64,000 nt of DNA from Phycisphaerales bacterium (lineage in GTDB: Bacteria; Planctomycetota; Phycisphaerae; Phycisphaerales; UBA1924). Position 1 is the stretch's first letter, and every line of letters begins with the position of its first letter. Location: assembly GCA_028289195.1 (NCBI GenBank), contig JANQQR010000005.1, forward strand, positions 62,001 through 126,000, written 5' to 3'. Below are positions 1 through 9,597 of the stretch, in pieces. The notes under the pieces are model-generated. The model had not been told where the DNA came from, ran no database searches, and saw nothing but the letters and a program-made list of their open reading frames with translations. The position numbers and the translations under genes were made by a program.

Positions 1-190
1 AGTCCCCCGCGTACAGACCGAGCGCCAGGTACAGCTGGCGCTGGTTGTTCAGGCACACGATGTTGCGCCCGCTCTTTCGTGCGCTGGAGAGCGCCGGCAG
101 GAGCGTGCCAATGAGCACTGCGATGATCGCGACGACCACCAGAAGCTCGATCAGCGTGAACCCGCGCGGGATGTGCCTGTGCCCGATCAT
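1..190 (-). CDS. Prepilin-type N-terminal methylation protein (pseudopilin), 3' part cut by window edge
   Basis: The first 63 codons are visible; the rest lies outside the window. The protein opens with a short basic leader and a GFTLIE prepilin-peptidase site at residues 10-15. A hydrophobic helix follows (about 16-34), then the polar [12 protein letters not shown] stretch typical of planctomycete type II secretion-like or DUF1559-type pseudopilins. The family is cleaved before Phe, N-methylated and built into a pilus-like fibre at the inner membrane. The start ATG overlaps the stop of the upstream dehydrogenase gene as ATGA, so translation is probably coupled. The exact subfamily cannot be told without the C-terminal half. 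Confidence 0.85.
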   Translation of the reverse strand, partial: MIGHRHIPRGFTLIELLVVVAIIAVLIGTLLPALSSARKSGRNIVCLNNQRQLYLALGLYAGD

Positions 191-1698
191 TCGGGGCGTG
201 CCCTGCCCGCGTAGCGCACCCGGACGATGCGATCGGGCCGGTTCTGAACGATGTAGATCGCTCCGTCGGGCGCGCAGCAGACGTCCCGCACACGCCCGCC
301 GCCCTGGACGACAACCTCGCGGTGCATGACGCGGTCCTCGTGCATCGCCAGGCGCTCGACGACCTCGCCTACGAGGCCACCGGCGAAGAGATCCCCGCGC
401 CAGCGTTCGAACGGGCCGTCTCGGTAAACGTCCAGCCCGCACACGGCGATCGACGGGATCCAGTAGAGATTCGGCTGCTCCAGCCCGGGGCGCTCGAACG
501 CATCGGTGATCGTCGTGCCGTTGTAGTTGATGCCGTAGGTGATGATCGGCCAGCCGTAGTTCCGTCCGGCGCGGGCCAGGTTGAGCTCGTCCCCGCCGCG
601 CGGGCCGTGCTCGGTGAGCCACAACTCCCCGCTGATCGGATCGATCGCCAGGCCCTGCGGGTTTCGATGCCCGAAGGAGAAGATCGACCGGTAGACGCTG
701 CCGGGGCCGGCATCGGCGAGCCGCGCATACGGGTTGTCAGCCGGGATGGAACCGTCGCGATTGATCCGGTGAACCTTGCCGTTCGGCTTGTCCAGGCGCT
801 GGGCGTGGATGCGCCGACCCCGGTCGCCGATCGCGAACAAGAGGCGCCCCTCGTGGTCGAACACGATGCGGCTCCCGAAATGCAGGCCGCCGCCGACGTA
901 GTCGTCGGAGCGCGCCTCGAAGATCACCTGCTCATTCGTCCAGGCGTGATCTCTGATCTTCCCGCGCACGATCTTGGTCATGCCCAGCTTGTTGCCATCG
1001 CGCCCGTGCGCAAAGCTGAGGTACACCCAGTCGTTGCCGGCTTCGTCGAATTGGGGATCGATGGCGACATCCATAAGCCCGCCCTGGCCCTGGTTGCGCA
1101 CCGCAGGGATGCCGCGGATCGGGCGGGGATCGATCTCGCCGTCGACCATCCAGCGCAGGCGACCCGGCTTCTCGGTCACGAGAGCGGTGCGCTCGTTGAG
1201 GAAGTCGATCCCCCAGGGGTCTTTGAGGCCCCCGGCGGCCACGAACTCGAACGCGACCTTGTAGTCGCGGACGGTGCGCACCTGGGCGCTGGACGGATCG
1301 ACCTCCTCGGGTTCGGCCTGCGCGAGGCGCGCGCCGCTCGGGGCGAGCGGCGGGTCGGCGGCACCCCGGACGTAGTCGACCAGGGCGTCGATCTCCGCGT
1401 CGCTGAAGGCCACATCGAATGCGGGCATCCCGGCGTCGATGATCCCCTCGACGATGCTCCGGCGCACGTCGGCGGGCGCCGAGCCGTGCTTCCACTCGCC
1501 CTCGATGAACCCGTGGAAGCTGCCGCCCTGGAGTTCGGGACCGTGGCAGCCCGCACAGAACTGGACGTAGTTCTGCCGGGCCGGGTGCGCCCGGATGAAC
1601 GCGAGTTGATCGGCGTCCGGCTCGGCGGCGCCGGCGAATCCCTGGGCGCACAGGGCCGTCAGAACAAAGAGAAGAGTCGATCGAGGACCGCTGATCAT
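187..1698 (-). CDS. Secreted cytochrome c / PQQ-dependent sugar dehydrogenase fusion
   Basis: About 503 residues. A signal peptide (hydrophobic core about residues 7-20, ending AGA) precedes a monohaem cytochrome c domain with a CAGCHG haem site. A six-bladed propeller of the soluble aldose sugar dehydrogenase (YliI/GDH-B-like) family follows, with the recognisable blocks [32 protein letters not shown] and a [12 protein letters not shown] segment. Family knowledge suggests periplasmic oxidation of sugars or alcohols with electrons passed to the fused haem; the true substrate is unknown. The start at 1698 is chosen because it places a clean signal peptide first and has a GGGGGTG stretch just upstream; an in-frame ATG at 1716 lacks both. 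Its stop overlaps the next pseudopilin start. Confidence 0.87.
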   Translation of the reverse strand: MISGPRSTLLFVLTALCAQGFAGAAEPDADQLAFIRAHPARQNYVQFCAGCHGPELQGGSFHGFIEGEWKHGSAPADVRRSIVEGIIDAGMPAFDVAFSDAEIDALVDYVRGAADPPLAPSGARLAQAEPEEVDPSSAQVRTVRDYKVAFEFVAAGGLKDPWGIDFLNERTALVTEKPGRLRWMVDGEIDPRPIRGIPAVRNQGQGGLMDVAIDPQFDEAGNDWVYLSFAHGRDGNKLGMTKIVRGKIRDHAWTNEQVIFEARSDDYVGGGLHFGSRIVFDHEGRLLFAIGDRGRRIHAQRLDKPNGKVHRINRDGSIPADNPYARLADAGPGSVYRSIFSFGHRNPQGLAIDPISGELWLTEHGPRGGDELNLARAGRNYGWPIITYGINYNGTTITDAFERPGLEQPNLYWIPSIAVCGLDVYRDGPFERWRGDLFAGGLVGEVVERLAMHEDRVMHREVVVQGGGRVRDVCCAPDGAIYIVQNRPDRIVRVRYAGRARPE

Positions 1699-1768
1699 GA
1701 GCACCCCCGGGGGCATTGCAACGTTGCTGGTGGAGAGTCGCCGGCACGGGCGAGTTCGCGAACGGCGT

Positions 1769-1775
1769 ATTTATA
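1769..1775 (-). promoter_or_regulatory. Possible -10 element for the cytochrome/dehydrogenase gene
   Basis: Read on the minus strand this is TATAAAT, an isolated AT-rich patch in a GC-rich divergent intergenic region about 70 nt before the dehydrogenase start. No convincing -35 element was seen at the usual distance. Confidence 0.35.
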
Positions 1776-1872
1776 GATTCCAGCTCCCGGCGCGGCCCGG
1801 ATCGACGCCCGAACCCGAGTCGGACCCACTCGCCCGTACACTGGCGCCTCGGGGTGAAGGAGATGGGCGGGC

Positions 1873-3135
1873 ATGGCGTCGGAACCACGGGACCCCGCAC
1901 CGAGCGTCGGCGGACCAACTGGGGCGGATCGCCTCGAGATTGTCGACATCGTGCGCGGCTTTGCGCTCTTCGGCGTGCTCGTCGCCAACATGGTGTGGAC
2001 GACGCAGCTGTTCGCGACCAGCGAAGAGCAGATGTCGCAGCTCCCCAGCGCCCCGGTCGACACGGGGGTGTCGTTCGGTGTGCTGTGGCTGATCTCCTAC
2101 AAGTTCTACTCGCTGTTCTCGGTGCTCTTCGGCCTCGGCTTCGCGCTGCAGATGTCACGGCTCGCGAAGCAGGGAGCGTCGGGCATCGTGGTGTTCCGAC
2201 GCAGGCTCATTGTGCTCTTCGTGTTGGGCGCTCTGCACGCGACGCTGCTGTGGTTCGGCGACATCCTCCACATCTACGCGCTGCTGGGGTTCGCGCTGCT
2301 GCTGTTCCGCGATCGGAGCGACCGCGCGATCCTCGGCTGGGCCGCGCTGATCGCGGGGGTGATGCTGCTGATGCCCGTGCTGCACCTGCTGATCCCGGCG
2401 CTCGACGCGGGCCCGGATGACTGGGACAGCGTCCGCGATGCGCGCTACGCGGCGATGGCCGGTGGTTCGTACGCGGACGTCCTGGCGATGAACACCGGCG
2501 TGCAGGTGGAGGTCTATTCGACGCTGTCGTTCCGAACTGATCAGATGCCGTACTGGTATCTGAGCGTGTTCTGGAAGTTCCTCGTGGGGCTGTGGCTCGG
2601 GCGCAGGCTGCTCGCGGCGGGACCGGCGGGCCTCCTGCCGGCGGCGCGCCGGATCGCTCCGTGGGCGCTGTCGATCGGCCTGATCGTGAACTTCGTGCTG
2701 GCGGGCAGCACGTTCTTCTTCGACGCGTGGATCCCCGACGCGTCGACCGCGCTGCTGCTGGCGTGGTTCCCGCTGGATATCGGCATCGCGGTGCTCTCGC
2801 TCGGCTACGCCTGCCTGCTGCTTGTGCTGCACGAGGACCGGCCGGCGTGGCGGCACCGCATCGGTGTGCTGGCACCGGTGGGCAGGATGGCGCTGACGAA
2901 CTACCTGGCTCACAGCGCATTGTTCGTGCTGCTCTTCTACGGCATCGGCACGGGCCTGCTCGGGCGCGTCGGCACAGCGGGCAGCGTGCTGATGTGCCTG
3001 ATCATCTTCGCGGCGCAGATCGAGCTGAGCGCGTGGTGGCTGCGCCGGTTCCGGTTCGGGCCGATGGAGTGGCTGTGGCGGAGCCTCACCTACGGACGGG
3101 CTCAGCCGATGCGCCGGACCATCGGTGGGGGCTGA
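1873..3135 (+). CDS. DUF418 / YeiB-like polytopic membrane protein
   Basis: 420 residues with about nine to ten hydrophobic segments. It begins with the family hallmark RLEIVDIVRGFALFGVLVAN (residues about 18-37) and ends with the DUF418 C-terminal pattern containing MALTNYLAHS and a run of aromatic and small residues. The biochemical role of DUF418 proteins is not established; they are inner-membrane proteins sometimes grouped with acyltransferase-3-like folds. An AAGGAG lies 10 nt before the ATG, and a TACACT hexamer 30 nt before it could be the -10. It is divergent from the dehydrogenase gene, with the VOC lipoprotein gene close downstream. Confidence 0.85.
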   Translation: MASEPRDPAPSVGGPTGADRLEIVDIVRGFALFGVLVANMVWTTQLFATSEEQMSQLPSAPVDTGVSFGVLWLISYKFYSLFSVLFGLGFALQMSRLAKQGASGIVVFRRRLIVLFVLGALHATLLWFGDILHIYALLGFALLLFRDRSDRAILGWAALIAGVMLLMPVLHLLIPALDAGPDDWDSVRDARYAAMAGGSYADVLAMNTGVQVEVYSTLSFRTDQMPYWYLSVFWKFLVGLWLGRRLLAAGPAGLLPAARRIAPWALSIGLIVNFVLAGSTFFFDAWIPDASTALLLAWFPLDIGIAVLSLGYACLLLVLHEDRPAWRHRIGVLAPVGRMALTNYLAHSALFVLLFYGIGTGLLGRVGTAGSVLMCLIIFAAQIELSAWWLRRFRFGPMEWLWRSLTYGRAQPMRRTIGGG

Positions 3136-3140
3136 AGAGG

Positions 3141-3146
3141 TACGAT
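3141..3146 (+). promoter_or_regulatory. -10-like TACGAT hexamer, leaderless configuration
   Basis: TACGAT ends 6 nt before the ATG of the VOC lipoprotein gene at 3153. A start site at normal spacing would put +1 at or next to the A of ATG. No Shine-Dalgarno sequence is present. Confidence 0.5.
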
Positions 3147-3152
3147 CTCGTC

Positions 3153-3890
3153 ATGGCGACGAACCGAGATCATCGTGGGGCGCGGGCCGTGGCCGGCGCG
3201 CTGGCGCTCCTCGCACTGGCCTTCGCGCCGGGATGCCGCTCGACAGAACGCGCTGGGTCGGCCCCGCCGATCGTCGGCCAGGTCGACCACCTGATCTACC
3301 TGGTGCCGGACCTCGACGACGCAATCGACTCGATGGAGCGCACGACCGGTGTGCGCCCGGTCTTCGGGGGCCAGCACCCGGGACGGGGCTCGCACAACGC
3401 GCTCCTTTCTATAGGCGACGGCGTGTACCTGGAGATCCTTGCGCCAGACCCGTCGCAGCCCGAGGCGTCGGCCGAGCGATTCAGTGGGCGGACGATCCAG
3501 CCCCGCATGGTCGGCTGGGCGGCGCGCGGCGACGACCTGGACGAACTCATGCGCGAGGCGGAATCTCGGGGCGTGTCGCTGCAGGAGGTGCGCTCCGGCG
3601 GTCGCGAGAAACCCGACGGCACGATGCTCACCTGGCGCACCACGGCGCCCCTCGGTGGCGACGAGGGCGGGCTGATCCCGTTCTTCATCGACTGGGGTGA
3701 TTCGGCGCACCCGTCGATGACCTCGCCGACGGGCGTGCGCCTGCTGGCGCTGCGGGCCGAGCACCCCGAGCCCGAGCGGATCCGCACGGCGCTCGAGGCG
3801 CTGGGGATCGATCTTCCCGTGGGCCCCGGGCCCGAACCGGCGCTGATCGCGACGCTCGAGGGGCCGGCCGGCATCGTCGAGCTGCGCTAG
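3153..3890 (+). CDS. Lipoprotein with glyoxalase-like (VOC superfamily) domain
   Basis: 245 residues. The N-terminus has a basic stretch, a hydrophobic core and a probable lipobox FAPGC with Cys28, so it should be lipid-anchored after export. The body begins DHLIYLVPDLDDAIDSME (from about residue 41) and matches the glyoxalase-like PF13468-type fold, with a second half from about residue 150. VOC enzymes bind a metal, but which residues do so here and what the substrate is cannot be read from sequence. The ATG at 3153 is preferred because a longer in-frame extension runs through the DUF418 gene and because a TACGAT box sits 6 nt upstream. Confidence 0.78.
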   Translation: MATNRDHRGARAVAGALALLALAFAPGCRSTERAGSAPPIVGQVDHLIYLVPDLDDAIDSMERTTGVRPVFGGQHPGRGSHNALLSIGDGVYLEILAPDPSQPEASAERFSGRTIQPRMVGWAARGDDLDELMREAESRGVSLQEVRSGGREKPDGTMLTWRTTAPLGGDEGGLIPFFIDWGDSAHPSMTSPTGVRLLALRAEHPEPERIRTALEALGIDLPVGPGPEPALIATLEGPAGIVELR

Positions 3891-3915
3891 CCGGGCTCGA
3901 TCGCGGGCCCGGGGC

Positions 3916-3921
3916 TACGAT
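3916..3921 (+). promoter_or_regulatory. -10-like TACGAT hexamer of lysS, leaderless configuration
   Basis: TACGAT overlaps an upstream in-frame ATG at 3920 and ends 7 nt before the ATG at 3929. If it is the -10 element, the upstream ATG is not transcribed and translation begins at 3929. Confidence 0.5.
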
Positions 3922-3928
3922 GGCCCCC

Positions 3929-5554
3929 ATGCCAGACGAGACCGTCCAGACTCCACCCGAAAGCGAATCCGCGGCCGAATCCGTCCACCGACTCGAGCAG
4001 CAGCGACGCGAGAATCGCGACGCGATGCGCGAGCTCGGCGTCGATCCGTACGGGACGCGCACCGACGGCCTGGCGACGATCGCCGGGGCCCGCGCGATGT
4101 ACGACGCCGAGTCCGACGAGGCGTTCAACGCCACGTCGAAGGACGAGCAGCCCGACGACCGACGCCCGGTCGCGTCGGTCGCCGGTCGCGTGATGCTCAA
4201 GCGCGACGGCGGCAAGCTGATCTGGCTCCAGATCCGCGACCACACGTCGGCCGGCGTCGCCGATCTGGAGGACGACTCTGCGAAGACCGCGGGTCTCGTG
4301 CCCGATCTGCAGATCGCCGTCAGCAAGCGCGACTGCGCCGCGCCCGGGTTCGGCGTGGCCAAGGTGCTGGACCTGGGCGACATCGTCGTCATCAGCGGAC
4401 CGGTGATGAAGACCCGGAAGGGCGAGATCACGGTTTGGGCGTCGTCGCTGCAGATCGCGTGCAAGAGCCTCGCCCCGCCCCCGGAGAAGTGGAAGGGTCT
4501 GAGCGACATCGAGACGCGCTATCGCAAGCGCTACATCGACCTGTACACGAACCCCGAGACCATGCGCGCATTCAAGCTGCGCTCGGGCATGATCGCGCGC
4601 ATGCGCCGGTTCCTCGAGGACCGGGGCGACTTCGAGGTCGACACGCCCGTGCTGCAGACGCTGGCGGGCGGCGCTGCGGCGCGCCCGTTCGTGACGCACA
4701 TGAACGCGCTGGACATCGACCTGTTCATGCGCATCGCGCCCGAGCTCTACCTCAAGCGCCTGCTGGTGGGGGGCATGCCGGGGGTGTTCGAGTTCAGCCG
4801 CAACTTCCGCAACGAGGGCATGGACCGGACGCACAACCCAGAGTTCACGATGCTCGAGCTCTACGAGGCGTTCGGCGACTACGAGACGATGATGGAGGTC
4901 ACCGAGGGGATGATCCGCGTGGCGGCGGAGTACGTCCGCTCGGAGTCCCCCGGAGCGCCGGGCGAGGGCTGCACGCTCCCCTTCGGGGATCTGATGATCG
5001 ACTACGGGCGTCCGTTCGACCGGGTGACGTACGCCGATCTGTTCGAGCGGGCGCTGGGATTCCCGGCGACAGACTTCGAGAAGGCCCGCGCCGAGGCGAA
5101 GAAGCGGGGGCTGAAGCACGAGGGGCTGGCCGACATCCTGGTGGTGCACGAGCTGTTCGACGAGGTCGCGGAGAAGGCGATCGACCCGGCGCGCCCGACG
5201 TTCGTGATCGACTGGCCGACGCCGCTGTGCCCGCTGACGCGCCCGAAGGCGGACCGGCCGGAGATCGCCGTGCGCTTCGAGCTGTTCATCGGCGGCATGG
5301 AGCACGCCAACGCGTACACCGAGCTGAACGATCCGGAGATCCAGGAGGAACGGTTCCGGCAGCAGCTCGACGGGATCGACGACGAGGAGTCGACGTTCCG
5401 CACGTTCGACGCCGATTTCATCGAGGCGCTCAAGGTCGGCATGCCGCCCGCGGGCGGGCTGGGCGTGGGCATCGACCGGGTGTGCATGGTGCTGCTCGAC
5501 CAGCCGACGATCCGGGACATCCTGCTGTTCCCGATGATGAAGCCGCTGGACTAG
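3929..5554 (+). CDS. lysS: Lysyl-tRNA synthetase, class II
   Basis: 541 residues; charges tRNA-Lys with lysine in the cytoplasm. An OB-fold anticodon-binding domain occupies roughly residues 80-195 (KLIWLQIRDHTS, GDIVVISGPV). The class II core follows with motif 2 FRNEGMDRTHNPEFTMLE and motif 3 GLGVGIDRVCM near the C-terminus, ending in the usual RDILLFPMMKP. It is somewhat longer than typical LysRS because of an N-terminal extension of about 30 residues and an insertion in the catalytic domain. An alternative ATG at 3920 would add MAP, but it lies inside the probable -10 hexamer. The kinase gene starts 33 nt downstream. Confidence 0.95.
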   Translation: MPDETVQTPPESESAAESVHRLEQQRRENRDAMRELGVDPYGTRTDGLATIAGARAMYDAESDEAFNATSKDEQPDDRRPVASVAGRVMLKRDGGKLIWLQIRDHTSAGVADLEDDSAKTAGLVPDLQIAVSKRDCAAPGFGVAKVLDLGDIVVISGPVMKTRKGEITVWASSLQIACKSLAPPPEKWKGLSDIETRYRKRYIDLYTNPETMRAFKLRSGMIARMRRFLEDRGDFEVDTPVLQTLAGGAAARPFVTHMNALDIDLFMRIAPELYLKRLLVGGMPGVFEFSRNFRNEGMDRTHNPEFTMLELYEAFGDYETMMEVTEGMIRVAAEYVRSESPGAPGEGCTLPFGDLMIDYGRPFDRVTYADLFERALGFPATDFEKARAEAKKRGLKHEGLADILVVHELFDEVAEKAIDPARPTFVIDWPTPLCPLTRPKADRPEIAVRFELFIGGMEHANAYTELNDPEIQEERFRQQLDGIDDEESTFRTFDADFIEALKVGMPPAGGLGVGIDRVCMVLLDQPTIRDILLFPMMKPLD

Positions 5555-5587
5555 ACTCGGGATTTCCGGGTCGACTATGGGGCGGGG

Positions 5588-8308
5588 ATGAGCGAACCCA
5601 CGGGCCAGATCGGCGCATACACCATCGAGACGGAGATCGGGCGCGGCGGCATGGGCGTCGTGTATCTGGCGCGCGACTCACGCCTTGATCGGCGCGTGGC
5701 CATCAAGGCGCTGCCCGAGCACCTGGCCGAAGACGTGGAACGCCTGTCCCGGTTCGAGCGCGAGGCGAAGACGCTCGCGCAGCTCAACCACCCGAACGTC
5801 GCGGGGATCCACGGCGTCGAGGTGCACGAGGACCGGCGCTACCTCGTGCTGGAGTACATAGAAGGCCCCACGCTCGCCGAGCGCCTCGACAGGGGCGCGC
5901 TCGAGATCGACGAGGCGCTCGAGTTGTGCGCGCAGATCGCCTCCGGGCTCGAGTCGGCCCACAGCGCGGGCGTGATCCATCGCGATCTCAAGCCCTCGAA
6001 CATCAAGATCACGCCCGAGGGGCGTGCGGTGGTCCTGGACTTCGGCCTGGCCAAGGCGACGGAGCACACTTCGTCGTCTTCGAGCGGCGCCAGCGAGACC
6101 GAGACGCTGACCACGCCCGCCGGAGCGGGCTTCGGCGCCGACGCGACCCCGACGATGCCGGGGGCCATCCTCGGCACCGCGCCGTACATGAGCCCGGAGC
6201 AGGCGCGGGGGAGGTCGGTCGACAAGCGCACGGATGTGTGGAGCTTCGGGTGCGTGCTGTACGAGTGCCTGACGGGCGCGACCCTCTTCGCGGGGGAGAC
6301 CGCGACGGACTCCATCGGCGCGATTCTGCACAAGGACATCGACCTGCAGCACCTGCCGGCGGGCACACCGGTGCGCGTGCGCCAGTTGCTGGCGAGGATG
6401 CTCGAGCGCTCGCGCGACGATCGCCTGCGCGACCTCGGCGACGCGATGCTGGAACTCAAGGCCGCCCGGGGCGAGATGGGACGGGACACGACCGCCTCCG
6501 TTTCAGCGAAGCGCCTGCCCACATGGACGATGCTCGTCTCGAGCGCGGCGATCGCGGCGCTCGTCGCGGCGGCGGGGGTGTGGAGCCTCGGCCCGGAGCG
6601 CGCCGCAACGCCCGCGCTCGAGAGTGCCCGCGAGCCCGCTCGCCGAAACCTGACGCTGACGCAACTCACCGATACCGTTGCGCCGGAGACCAGGTCGAGC
6701 ATCTCCCCGGACGGCGCGACGATCGTGTACTCACGAACCGAGAGCGGTGTCTCGGATGTTTTCTCGCAGCGTGTCGGCGGGTTCAAACCCGTGAACCTCA
6801 CCGCCGATTTCGCCGGGAACGACACCGATCCCGCCCTCTCTCCCGACGGGCAGCAGATCGTGTTCCGCTCGGAGCGTCTGGGGGGCGGGCTGTTCGTCAT
6901 GGGGGCCACGGGCGAGTCGCCGCGACGACTGACCGAGTTCGGATTCGAGCCCGCGTGGTCTCCGGACGGCGAGTCGATCGTGTTCTGCACGGAGTCAGCG
7001 TCCGACCCTACGCAGCGCTCGTCGTTCAGCGAGTTGTGGACGTGCCGGCTCGATTCGGGTGAACCCCAGCTCCTGTTCGATGGCGATGGCGTGCGCCCCC
7101 AATGGTCGCCCGACGGATCCTGGATCGCGTTCTGGGGCATCGATCGGTCGGGTCAGCGGGACATCTTCGTGCTGCCCGCCACCGGCGGCAAGGCGTTCAA
7201 GATCACAGATGATCCTCACGTCGACTACGGGGCGGTGTGGTCGCCGGACGGGAGCGCGCTCTATTTCAACAGCAATCGCAGCGGCGCGTGGGATATCTGG
7301 CGCGTGGCGATCGACCCGGAGACCGGCGGGGCGCGCGCAGAGCCGGAGGCGCTGACGGTGAGCCCGGTCACCGGGACAACCGACCTGTCGTTCACACGCG
7401 ACGGGTCGCGACTGGCCTTCAGCGCGGGCTCCGTTCGACAGGGCCTGTACCGCCTGGATCTCGCGCCGGACAGTGCAAGCGCGTCGGGGCCCGCGCGCCG
7501 CTTGAGCACCTTTAATTCTCCGATCGCGTTCCCGGCCATTTCCTCTGACGGCGCTTCCATCGCGTACACCAACGTGGGAGCCTCTGTCGAAGACATCTTC
7601 GTGATGTCCTCCGACGGAACCGGACGCCGGCGTCTGACCAACGACGAGGCGCGCGATCGCACGCCCGTCTGGCATCCGTCACGTCGCGAGTTGTTCTTTT
7701 CCTCAAACCGCGCAGACAACCTGTACCAGCCGTGGATCGTCGGGGCGGACACCGGGCGCGCCCGTGCGCTCTTCTCGACCGGCCGATTCGGAGCGGTCGC
7801 GGCGATCTCGCCGGATGGGGAGAGGCTTCTGCTCGCGGGGGCCGGCTTCACCCTCGGTCTCGGGCAGGCTTCCGATCCGGATGCGCCGCTGATCCCGCTG
7901 CCCGAATGGAACGGTGCGGCGCTGACTGTGGGCGACGCCGACTGGTCGCCTGATGGCTCGCGGATCGTGCTCGCGCAGCCCGTGCACGCCGGGAGTCCGT
8001 TCAGCAACGTCCTCTTGCTTGACCTCGCTGCGCAGTCCTACGAGCTTCTCGGAGAATCCGAACGGGTCATCGGTGTGCGATTCCTGCCTGATGGCGAACG
8101 CCTCGTGCTGTTCGGCGGGCTCGGCATCGAGATCCTCGACCTCGAAACCGGCAATCGAGAGACCATCTACACCGAAACCAGCGGGTACCTCACCTTCTCC
8201 GGAGCTGATGTCTCCCCCGATGGCACGTGGTTGTGCTTCGTGCGCTTCGTCGTGGAGTCCGACGTCTGGATGATCGAGTTCGAAGACGGCGGGCTGTCTC
8301 TCGACTGA
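5588..8308 (+). CDS. Hanks-type Ser/Thr protein kinase with TolB/PD40 beta-propeller (copy 1)
   Basis: 906 residues. The kinase domain (about 10-290) is intact: glycine loop GRGGMGVVY, Lys40 in VAIKALPEHL, the HRDLKPSN catalytic loop (H131-N138), DFG at 151-153 and the APYMSPEQARG activation segment. A single membrane helix lies at about 314-336. The remaining ~560 residues are PD40-type propeller blades (repeats of LSPDGQQIVF, WSPDGESIVF, WSPDGSWIAF), predicted to sit outside the cytoplasmic membrane. Such kinases are thought to sense an extracytoplasmic ligand through the propeller. It is a close paralogue of the gene at 12558-15269 and is followed 71 nt later by a patatin-like lipoprotein gene. 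A TAGACT that overlaps the lysS stop codon could be its -10. Confidence 0.92.
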   Translation: MSEPTGQIGAYTIETEIGRGGMGVVYLARDSRLDRRVAIKALPEHLAEDVERLSRFEREAKTLAQLNHPNVAGIHGVEVHEDRRYLVLEYIEGPTLAERLDRGALEIDEALELCAQIASGLESAHSAGVIHRDLKPSNIKITPEGRAVVLDFGLAKATEHTSSSSSGASETETLTTPAGAGFGADATPTMPGAILGTAPYMSPEQARGRSVDKRTDVWSFGCVLYECLTGATLFAGETATDSIGAILHKDIDLQHLPAGTPVRVRQLLARMLERSRDDRLRDLGDAMLELKAARGEMGRDTTASVSAKRLPTWTMLVSSAAIAALVAAAGVWSLGPERAATPALESAREPARRNLTLTQLTDTVAPETRSSISPDGATIVYSRTESGVSDVFSQRVGGFKPVNLTADFAGNDTDPALSPDGQQIVFRSERLGGGLFVMGATGESPRRLTEFGFEPAWSPDGESIVFCTESASDPTQRSSFSELWTCRLDSGEPQLLFDGDGVRPQWSPDGSWIAFWGIDRSGQRDIFVLPATGGKAFKITDDPHVDYGAVWSPDGSALYFNSNRSGAWDIWRVAIDPETGGARAEPEALTVSPVTGTTDLSFTRDGSRLAFSAGSVRQGLYRLDLAPDSASASGPARRLSTFNSPIAFPAISSDGASIAYTNVGASVEDIFVMSSDGTGRRRLTNDEARDRTPVWHPSRRELFFSSNRADNLYQPWIVGADTGRARALFSTGRFGAVAAISPDGERLLLAGAGFTLGLGQASDPDAPLIPLPEWNGAALTVGDADWSPDGSRIVLAQPVHAGSPFSNVLLLDLAAQSYELLGESERVIGVRFLPDGERLVLFGGLGIEILDLETGNRETIYTETSGYLTFSGADVSPDGTWLCFVRFVVESDVWMIEFEDGGLSLD

Positions 8309-8379
8309 TGCATCGAATGCCGGATCGGCGGCGGTGTTGGTACCATCGGCCCGGCCCTTAGCCCACTGAGGAATCGCCC

Positions 8380-9585
8380 ATGCGCATCGCTCATCGGACC
8401 GTCGCCGGACTCGCTGTTCTTGCTACAGGCCTGTCGCTCACGGCCTGCGGCCCTGGCTACAAGCGGAACCCGGTGCCGCTGGATCGTGCCGCGGATGCCG
8501 CGGTGCCCGGCTACGACGGGTTCATCCGTGTCACGGGGAACAACTGGGAAGGCAAGCTGTCGGACTTCGACACGGACCACTTCCAGACGAACCTGGAGCA
8601 GCTCCAGGGCTCGGGAGTCCTCGACGGCGATGTCAGCCTGCTGACGATTTCTGGTGGTGGCCAGAACGGTGCGTTCGGTGCGGGGCTGCTGTATGGCTGG
8701 ACGGAGCGGGGTGACCGCCCGGAGTTCTGGTACGTCTCGGGGATCAGCACGGGTGCGCTCACAGCGCCGCTGGCGTTCCTCGGGCCGGAGTACGACGAGA
8801 CGCTCAAGACGGTCTACACGACGCTGAGCACATCGGACCTGATCAAACCCCGCGGCCTGATCCGCACGATCACCGGCGACGGCGCGGTCAGCGTCGACAA
8901 GCTCAAGGAGCAGATCGCCAAGAACATCGATGAGGAGGCGGTCCGCAAGATCGGCGAGGAGTGGCACCGGGGCCGGCGTCTGTTCATCGGCACGACGAAC
9001 CTCGATGTCATGGAGATCGTGTACTGGGACATCACCCGCATCGCCGCGAGCGGGAACCCGGGCGCAACCGAACTGATCCACCAGATCATGCTTGCCTCGG
9101 CGTCGATCCCCGCGGCGTTTCCGCCGGTCTACATAGATGTCGAGGTCGATGGCGAGGCCTACGAAGAGATGCACGTCGACGGCGGCACGGCCACCCAGGT
9201 GTTCGCCTACCCCGGCTCCTACGACCTCGACGCGGTCGCGAGCGACTACGGCTTCGACACGTCGGGATGGAACATCTACGTCGTCCGCAACGCGCGCCTG
9301 GCGACCACACCGCAACTGGTCGAACCCAGCACACTTTCCATCGCCGCGCGGTCGATCGCGTCGCTCATCCGCAGCCAGGGGATCGGCGATCTCTATCAGA
9401 TCTACCTGATCACCGAGCGCGACGGTCTTGATTTCAACCTCGCGATCATCCCCGATGATTTCACCGAGAAGGCCGACGAGGCGTTCGACACCGAATTCAT
9501 GGTCAAGCTCTTTGAACGCGGGCGCACGATGGCGCTCGAGGGCTACCCGTGGAAGAAAGAGCCGCCGACGTTCGTCGAAGACTGA
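8380..9585 (+). CDS. Patatin-like phospholipase lipoprotein (copy 1)
   Basis: 401 residues. A lipoprotein signal ends at the lipobox LTAC (Cys23), followed by GPGYKRNPVP, which the second copy shares exactly. The patatin core shows the glycine-rich oxyanion loop SGGGQNGAFGAG (91-102), nucleophile Ser123 in GISTGA and catalytic Asp267 in VDGGT, so the Ser-Asp dyad is complete. The family hydrolyses acyl esters of lipids; its substrate here is unknown. A GAGGA lies 8 nt before the ATG, and TACCAT at 8341-8346 is a plausible -10. The neighbouring kinase and its duplicated partner pair suggest a linked envelope or lipid function, but this is inference only. Confidence 0.9.
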   Translation: MRIAHRTVAGLAVLATGLSLTACGPGYKRNPVPLDRAADAAVPGYDGFIRVTGNNWEGKLSDFDTDHFQTNLEQLQGSGVLDGDVSLLTISGGGQNGAFGAGLLYGWTERGDRPEFWYVSGISTGALTAPLAFLGPEYDETLKTVYTTLSTSDLIKPRGLIRTITGDGAVSVDKLKEQIAKNIDEEAVRKIGEEWHRGRRLFIGTTNLDVMEIVYWDITRIAASGNPGATELIHQIMLASASIPAAFPPVYIDVEVDGEAYEEMHVDGGTATQVFAYPGSYDLDAVASDYGFDTSGWNIYVVRNARLATTPQLVEPSTLSIAARSIASLIRSQGIGDLYQIYLITERDGLDFNLAIIPDDFTEKADEAFDTEFMVKLFERGRTMALEGYPWKKEPPTFVED

Positions 9586-9597
9586 GTTCCGCCTCGC